Assembly (NCBI GenBank): GCA_019307645.1 | Contig: JAFDJF010000302.1 | Coordinates: 1-12,388 of the forward strand | Reading direction: 5' to 3' | Source of the DNA: Deltaproteobacteria bacterium | Lineage (GTDB): Bacteria; Desulfobacterota; DSM-4660; Desulfatiglandales; Desulfatiglandaceae | Length of the DNA: 12,388 nucleotides | Shown here: piece by piece, positions 8,880 through 12,388 of the stretch | Position numbering within the stretch: the first letter of the stretch is position 1 | Layout: each line of letters starts with the position of its first letter | Notes under the pieces: generated by a model | The model's input: the letters and a program-made list of their open reading frames with translations, nothing else | Told to the model about the DNA's origin: nothing | The model's database searches: none | Position numbers and translations under genes: made by a program

Positions 8880-9190
8880 GAGATGAACGTCGAACATCGA
8901 ACGTCCAACGTCGAACACCGAACGAAGGTCAAAGGACCAATGGCGAACCAGGGGTCAAAATGGTCGCCTGACTTCCAAAATAGATATTGTCGTTTTGTGC
9001 TCTTGTTATAATCCAGCAGTTTGTAAAAACGGTCAGAGGTAGTTTAGAATATATAATTGACCGCCAAAGGCGCCCCACAGTTCGACGTTGGACGCTCGAT
9101 GTTCGATGGGCGTTCAGGTTTTTTATAAATCCTTACGCCTCCCGTTCAACGGAAGAACGAATACGTTTTTTCCGGCCCGGCAGCTTATTC
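8880..9190. other. TPR-mutT intergenic region
   Basis: It is dominated by the inverted heptamer arrays at 8885-9114. The mutT reading frame stays open back to 8987, but that extension translates the repeat and is not believed. The TATAAT at 9007-9012 might serve as a -10 for mutT; no matching -35 is visible at normal spacing. Confidence 0.5.
8885..9114. repeat. Inverted pair of degenerate heptamer arrays (GAACGTC type)
   Basis: The left array has six seven-base units, 8885-8926: GAACGTC, GAACATC, GAACGTC, CAACGTC, GAACACC, GAACGAA. The right array, 9080-9114, reads GTTCGAC, GTTGGAC, GCTCGAT, GTTCGAT, GGGCGTT and is close to the reverse complement of the left, with about 26 of 28 bases pairing in the best stretch. 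The 150-bp spacer contains a TATAAT (9007-9012) without a good -35. The left array starts five bases after the TPR stop codon. Confidence 0.75.
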
Positions 9191-9610
9191 ATGACAAAAG
9201 AAAAGCAGAAACCCCATATCCATGTTTCAGCGGGACTGATTCAAAAAGATGGGCGTTTTCTGATTACAAAACGTCCGAAAGGGGGCCACCTTGAAGGCTA
9301 CTGGGAATTCCCGGGCGGCAAACAGGAAAAAGGTGAAAGCCTTAAAGGTTGTCTTGAAAGAGAGATCAAAGAGGAACTGGGCCTTAAGATCCGGGCACAT
9401 TACGTCCCTTTGACGGTAGTTCATGAATATGAAACCAAGGTGGTCTCCCTGCATGTCCTGGATTGTACCATCCTTGGGGGTGAACCAAGGGCCATTGAAT
9501 GCCAGGAATTCAGATGGGTAGCCCCTGCCGATTTTCATAATTATGAATTCCCTCCGCCCGACATGAAAGTGATCGAATTTCTATCCGCCCCACCGGCTTC
9601 TCTCCCTTAG
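9191..9610 (+). CDS. mutT: MutT-type Nudix hydrolase (probable 8-oxo-dGTP diphosphatase)
   Basis: MutT-type enzymes hydrolyse oxidised dGTP so that it is not built into DNA. The 139-residue product starting at ATG 9191 has the expected beta strand IHVSAGLIQKDGRFLITKRP, followed by GGHLEGYWEFPGGKQE and the complete Nudix box G-x5-E-x7-REIKEELGL (about residues 36-58), with the metal-binding REIKEEL glutamates intact. The C-terminal part (EFRWVAPADFHNYEFPPPDMKVI) is like that of MutT proteins, in which the PPAD.K stretch closes the fold. The frame opens earlier (8987), but that extension translates repeat DNA; the ATG gives the normal MutT length. No strong ribosome binding site is seen. The TAG stop lies at the edge of a family C hairpin. 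Other Nudix substrates cannot be excluded. Confidence 0.9.
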   Translation: MTKEKQKPHIHVSAGLIQKDGRFLITKRPKGGHLEGYWEFPGGKQEKGESLKGCLEREIKEELGLKIRAHYVPLTVVHEYETKVVSLHVLDCTILGGEPRAIECQEFRWVAPADFHNYEFPPPDMKVIEFLSAPPASLP

Positions 9611-9650
9611 GGTTCGCGCAAAAGTAAATTCACATTTTGGCGCGAGCCAT
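9607..9650. repeat. Family C short hairpin element, copy 2 (overlaps mutT stop)
   Basis: TAGGGTTCGCGCAAAA pairs with TTTTGGCGCGAGCC around a loop TAAATTCAC that is nearly the same as in copy 1. The first bases of the left arm include the TAG stop codon of mutT (9608-9610). A T tract is lacking after the stem. It might serve as a mutT transcript end or stabiliser, by inference. Confidence 0.78.
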
Positions 9651-9894
9651 TACCCTCTCAGCGCTGATCACTGATAACCGACTCCTGGCAACGCTTCCCC
9701 TTTGGATCTTTTCGACTTCTTTTTTGCCTTTGTCTCTTTCCGGCATTTAATAAATCACACAACATATTGTATTTTTACTTGACTTTTACCTCTATAGGTT
9801 GTAGGTATGGCCAAATTTTGCTTCATAATTTTTTTCTGAATCAGCCGCCGGTATTTTGGCAGACAACACCTTTCTAAAACCTGTTTTCCATCAA
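9651..9894. other. AT-rich gap without recognised gene
   Basis: No open frame of note and no clear repeat is seen between the family C hairpin and family A copy 3. A TTGACT at 9779-9784 resembles a -35, but the following sequence (TAGGTA after 17 bp) is a poor -10. If real, it would point towards the deacetylase gene, whose start is about 300 bp farther on. Confidence 0.45.
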
Positions 9895-10040
9895 TGGAGA
9901 TCTTTGAAAAATGCTCAATTTTGTGCCAAATCAAGAAAGACTAAAATTTTAACCGCAGGCATATAGTTGATATTCCGAGGATTAAAATTTTAGTCTGACG
10001 CCGAGTTGGTGCAAAAGGGGGCGTTTTTCAAAGATCTCCA
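9895..10040 (-). repeat. Family A palindromic element, copy 3 (inverted)
   Basis: Read on the minus strand it aligns with copies 1 and 2. The outer arms TGGAGATCTTTGAAAAATGC and GCGTTTTTCAAAGATCTCCA pair over 20 bases with one mismatch-type position. The inner arms GACTAAAATTTT and AAAATTTTAGTC are perfect complements. The 33-bp core (9951-9983) equals the core of copy 1 exactly. It lies 53 bases before the deacetylase start codon, in the position of a 5-prime leader or promoter. Confidence 0.87.
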
Positions 10041-10093
10041 ATGATGAAATTGACAATAAGTGACAACTCTATGGTTGAACAGAGGAAAAATCT

Positions 10094-10903
10094 ATGGATA
10101 GACGGAAGTTCCTGTTCCGAAGTGCTTCTATTGTGGCCGGGAGTTTCTTTGGCCTAAACGGTTTCACCAGGGCCTTTGCCTTGGAGGATCGTAATATCCC
10201 TCCTGTTTATTCACCCCGCATCGCCCTGATAATCGATGATATCGGGTTCAGCTCCCCCCGTGCGAGAACCTTTTCCATATTGCCCCGTCTTGAAAAATCT
10301 CGTGATCTGGCCCTGGAAATCCATGAAAAGGGCCATGAGATCATGCTCCATCAGCCTATGGAACCATATAATTCCAGTATTGACCCGGGTCCCGGTGCGC
10401 TCTATTTGGGATTTCCAGACGACAAAATAGGCGGCATCATAGAAGAAAACATTGATTCCGTGCCTTATTCAATAGGAGTCAATAACCATATGGGTTCAAA
10501 ATACACGGAATGCCGGAAGGAGGTAAATGAGTTTCTGAGAACCGTCAACAAGGCAGGGTTCTTTTTTATTGACAGCCTCACCACAAGCCGCTCTACGGCT
10601 TACGAGACGGCCAGAAGACTGCACATGCCTGCTGCCTGCAGGAACACATTCCTGGATCATGTCCCTTATGAGTCAGCCATCCATTGCCAGCTACACAAGC
10701 TCATGAAATGTGCCTTCAAATATGGCCATGCCGTCGGAATCGGCCACCCATACCCTGAGACAGCCAGGGTTCTCAACCGCTTTTTTGGTGATTTTGAAGA
10801 ATCCGGCGTTTCACTGGTACATGCGTCCAAAATCCTGTCACCACAAAACCCTTCAATTGATCAGGGTTCCGTTCCCTCTGTCACAGGCGACATCACCCTA
10901 TAG
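10094..10903 (+). CDS. YibQ-type divergent polysaccharide deacetylase, Tat signal, shortened fold
   Basis: It has 269 residues and belongs to the divergent polysaccharide deacetylase family (DUF610, E. coli YibQ). The substrate is not established. Motifs seen are RIALIIDDIGF (42-52, with the Asp pair), FSILPRLEKSRDLALEIHEKGHEIMLHQPMEPY, DPGPGALYLGF, IGVNNHMGSKYTE, FFFIDSLTTSRSTA, RNTFLDH and IGHPYPETARVL. The N terminus MDRRKFLFRS, a hydrophobic stretch to about residue 24 and ALA-like cleavage near FALE look like a twin-arginine export signal. AGAGGA about nine bases upstream is a fair ribosome binding site. Oddity: between GFSSPRAR (51-58) and TFSILP the protein is about nine residues shorter than I expect from YibQ, removing the end of the first helix and the loop before the second strand. 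Whether the enzyme still folds is uncertain. Confidence 0.87.
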   Translation: MDRRKFLFRSASIVAGSFFGLNGFTRAFALEDRNIPPVYSPRIALIIDDIGFSSPRARTFSILPRLEKSRDLALEIHEKGHEIMLHQPMEPYNSSIDPGPGALYLGFPDDKIGGIIEENIDSVPYSIGVNNHMGSKYTECRKEVNEFLRTVNKAGFFFIDSLTTSRSTAYETARRLHMPAACRNTFLDHVPYESAIHCQLHKLMKCAFKYGHAVGIGHPYPETARVLNRFFGDFEESGVSLVHASKILSPQNPSIDQGSVPSVTGDITL

Positions 10904-10975
10904 TCAATGGCATTAACTTAAGTGATTCTTCTATCCAGTGATCGAGAAATGCGTACTGCAGAGGGTTTTATGTCC

Positions 10976-11160
10976 AAGGCGCACGGCATAAGGCGTAAGG
11001 TGAAAGGTGAAATGCGGACATGCTTTGCAACCATTCGATATTGCTTCATGACCTAGACCAACTCTCGTCGGAAAATCTTAATCCCAGGGGAACTTTTTTA
11101 TTATAAAGAGAAGAATTCCTTTTATACCGTGCGCCGTGTGCCCTACGCCTTGCGCCTTAA
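10976..11160. repeat. Inverted pair of degenerate heptamer arrays (AAGGCGT type)
   Basis: The left array has six seven-base units, 10976-11017: AAGGCGC, ACGGCAT, AAGGCGT, AAGGTGA, AAGGTGA, AATGCGG. The right array has five, 11126-11160: ACCGTGC, GCCGTGT, GCCCTAC, GCCTTGC, GCCTTAA, and its reverse complement resembles the left array imperfectly. The spacer of about 108 bp holds no gene. The right array ends 16 bases from the broken 3-prime end of the pncA relic. Confidence 0.7.
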
Positions 11161-11176
11161 GTTTTTGCCATTCACC

Positions 11177-11610
11177 CTATTCAGCGGCAAGGCCTCCGAC
11201 CAAAAGCCGGTGTACACCAGCGGCCTGAAGCCTTTCATTCAGGTCTGTCCCCTCAAAGCCTGAATAGGCGTCTGTGTCCCTTCCACTGCCTTTGAAATCA
11301 CTGTAGCGGAATCCGTTAGACGCCGGTTCGAAGGGAACCGGCTGCCTGTTGTTCCTGCCACACAATGCACCGGCCAGATGACCCCCTGCTCCTCAAATAA
11401 GCAGTGATTTTTTGGATGCCAGTCTCGTGTCGCATAGACCGGCAGTCCGTTTGAGTGAAAAAGCTCAATGTACCGTTTGATAACCGGGACGATCTCATCA
11501 CCACCCGGCACGGCCAGGCTTCCCCCGGGGAGGACATCGTTCTGGACATCGACGACCACAAGGACACCTCCGGATTTAAGAGCCGGATCATGCTGATTGG
11601 ATTGATTCAT
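11177..11610 (-). pseudogene. pncA: Nicotinamidase (PncA, isochorismatase-like), frameshifted and truncated
   Basis: Nicotinamidases convert nicotinamide to nicotinate for NAD salvage. From the ATG at 11610 the first 107 residues are normal: VVVDVQND (catalytic Asp21), LPGGSLAVPGGDE, YATRDWHPKNH (metal ligands Asp63, His65), WPVHCVAGT (His82) and TVISKAVEG (catalytic Lys107). Around 11278-11282 one base appears to be missing (an AAAGGG-like run reduced on the minus strand). The expected continuation, RDTDAYSGFEGTDLNERL then VHRLLVGGLA, goes on in the next frame and stops at 11177 after LAAE. In working enzymes this point is followed by the DYCV block with the catalytic cysteine, which is absent here. 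The gene therefore has two lesions, a frameshift and loss of about 55-65 C-terminal residues. Its broken end abuts a heptamer array. Only a sequencing error could excuse the frameshift, and it would not restore the missing end. Confidence 0.87.
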
Positions 11611-11999
11611 TTTTCAAACACCTGCCGTGTATACCCGGCTGATGGAACCCCTGCGGGATTCATGGAATTCCATTGCCATTGTATCACAACATGATAATAA
11701 AGCGGGGAAAATCAGTTCGCTGATAACGGGTTGAGTAGTTGAGTAGAAAATGTTAGAAAAACACAAGCTAACATTGGCGGTCTCGTAAAAAGTCGTCACT
11801 CCGGTGAAAATCGGAGTCCAGACCGGCTGGCATCATTTGATATAACTGGATTCTCCGATAAATCGGAGTCTCCGACCGGCTGCAGTTTATCCCGCATCAG
11901 TGTGCGGGGCCGGAATGACGGAAAATGGTGTTTTCCGACTCTTTGCAAAACCATCAACATTCGTAAACCCCCTTAAAATCATTTCATGGAAACCTCACA
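11611..11999. other. pncA relic-kdsD intergenic region
   Basis: The first 165 bases hold no recognised gene; a doubled octamer GTTGAGTA occurs at 11730-11745. The rest is taken up by the family E element at 11776-11953. The last 46 bases before kdsD contain no clear promoter; TAAAAT around 11973-11978 has no partner at normal spacing. Confidence 0.5.
11776..11953. repeat. Family E composite palindromic element
   Basis: The ends pair imperfectly: CGGTCTCGTAAAAAGTCGTC with ACTCCGG on the left (11778-11804), and CCGGAATGACGG followed, after an 18-base insertion, by CCGACTCTTTGCAAAACC on the right (11910-11952). Inside are two related stem-loop modules: ACTCCGGTGAAAATCGGAGT then CCAGACCGGCTGG (11798-11830), and TCTCCGATAAATCGGAGT then CTCCGACCGGCTGC (11852-11883), plus a stem CCCGCATCAGTGTGCGGGG (11891-11909). 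It resembles the widespread proteobacterial repeat with a TCATTCCGGCGAAAGCCGG motif, recognised from memory. Confidence 0.72.
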
Positions 12000-12388
12000 A
12001 TGCCAATTGATGAAGCCAAAGAAGTTTTAAAAATAGAGGCACAGGGTATCTTAAACCTCGTGGAACGGGTTGGTCCTGAGTTTGAAGAGGCGGTGGACAT
12101 GATCCTGACGTCCAAGGGAAGGGTTATCCTCACGGGGATGGGAAAGTCCGGGCTGGTGGCCAGGAAAATATCCTCGACCCTCAGCAGTACAGGAACACCT
12201 TCTTTCTTTCTCCATCCCGCAGAGGCCAGTCATGGGGACCTGGGTATGGTCACCGGTAATGACATCGTTTTGGCCATTTCTAATGGTGGACACACACCCG
12301 AGATCAACAGCATACTGCCACTGCTGAAAGAAATGGGGACCAGGGTCATCTCTTTCACCGGGGGTCTGGACTCTCCTATGGCCAAGGC
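12000..12388 (+). CDS. kdsD: Arabinose-5-phosphate isomerase KdsD/KpsF, 5-prime part only
   Basis: KdsD interconverts ribulose 5-phosphate and arabinose 5-phosphate, the first step to Kdo for lipopolysaccharide. The frame starts at ATG 12000 and is open for 129 codons to the window end. It covers most of the SIS domain; the CBS pair expected downstream is outside. Seen are GMGKSGLVARKISSTL (46-61, catalytic-type Lys49), STGTPSFFLHPAEASHGDLGMV (63-84) and PEINSILPLL with Glu101, corresponding to Glu111 of E. coli KdsD as I recall. Unusually, the phosphate-binding stretch normally SNSGES/T reads SNGGHT (94-99), changing Ser to Gly and Glu to His. A weak GGAA precedes the start. KdsD versus the capsule-linked KpsF or GutQ paralogue cannot be decided from this part. 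Confidence 0.92.
   Translation, partial: MPIDEAKEVLKIEAQGILNLVERVGPEFEEAVDMILTSKGRVILTGMGKSGLVARKISSTLSSTGTPSFFLHPAEASHGDLGMVTGNDIVLAISNGGHTPEINSILPLLKEMGTRVISFTGGLDSPMAK

Noticed and set aside
8885..9114. CRISPR-like array
   Set aside because: Units are only seven bases, directly adjacent and degenerate, with no spacers and no cas genes.
8987..9190. Long N-terminal extension of the mutT frame
   Set aside because: Much of it translates heptamer repeat DNA (RRPTVRRWTLDVRW); MutT proteins of normal length start at the ATG at 9191.
9779..9807. Promoter TTGACT-N17-TAGGTA
   Set aside because: The -10 matches only two of six consensus positions and lies nearly 300 bp from the next start codon.
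11455..11694. 79-codon + strand open frame
   Set aside because: Antisense shadow of the pncA relic.

Overview
The window is a housekeeping stretch from what is most likely an anaerobic deltaproteobacterium (Desulfobacterota, Desulfobacteraceae-like). That placement is an inference from protein flavour, the queA-tgt-yajC-secD-secF order and the repeat-rich intergenic DNA; no rRNA or other taxonomic marker is present. Genes run mostly on the + strand. There is no complete transposase, integrase, phage gene, CRISPR array, tRNA or rRNA.

Layout: 1-747 has no convincing gene and is packed with inverted repeats. 748-933 encodes a small two-helix DUF2065 (YjeT-like) protein. 1050-6566 is the classic tRNA-queuosine / protein-export cluster: queA, tgt (TTG start), yajC, secD (GTG start preferred) and secF. 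tgt-yajC-secD are tightly packed, while palindromic elements separate queA from tgt and secD from secF. 7080-8879 encodes a membrane-anchored TPR protein of unknown role. 9191-9610 is a MutT-like Nudix hydrolase. 10094-10903 is a YibQ-type divergent polysaccharide deacetylase with a Tat-type signal peptide and a shortened N-terminal part of the fold. 11177-11610 (minus) is a decayed nicotinamidase (pncA) with a frameshift and no catalytic-cysteine region. 12000 to the end is the start of kdsD/kpsF (arabinose-5-phosphate isomerase), cut by the window edge.

How the genes work together: QueA and Tgt act in tRNA queuosine modification. YajC, SecD and SecF form the accessory membrane complex of the Sec translocon. 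KdsD feeds Kdo synthesis for lipopolysaccharide. The deacetylase-like protein and the TPR protein probably act outside the cytoplasmic membrane.

The most unusual content is between the genes. Nearly every large gap holds a self-complementary element. I separate five kinds: (A) three ~145-bp copies with a conserved 33-bp core but outer and inner stems that differ between copies while staying self-complementary; (B) two ~185-bp palindromes sharing only a 17-bp terminal arm; (C) two ~42-bp hairpins; (D) several degenerate arrays with a 7-bp period, three of them facing their own reverse complement; (E) a ~175-bp element with internal Cys-independent stem-loops and a duplicated module. Compensatory differences between copies suggest either structured RNA/DNA elements or palindromes kept complementary by templated (quasipalindrome) correction. 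Several element ends lie right against gene ends: the tgt start, the mutT stop and the pncA truncation.
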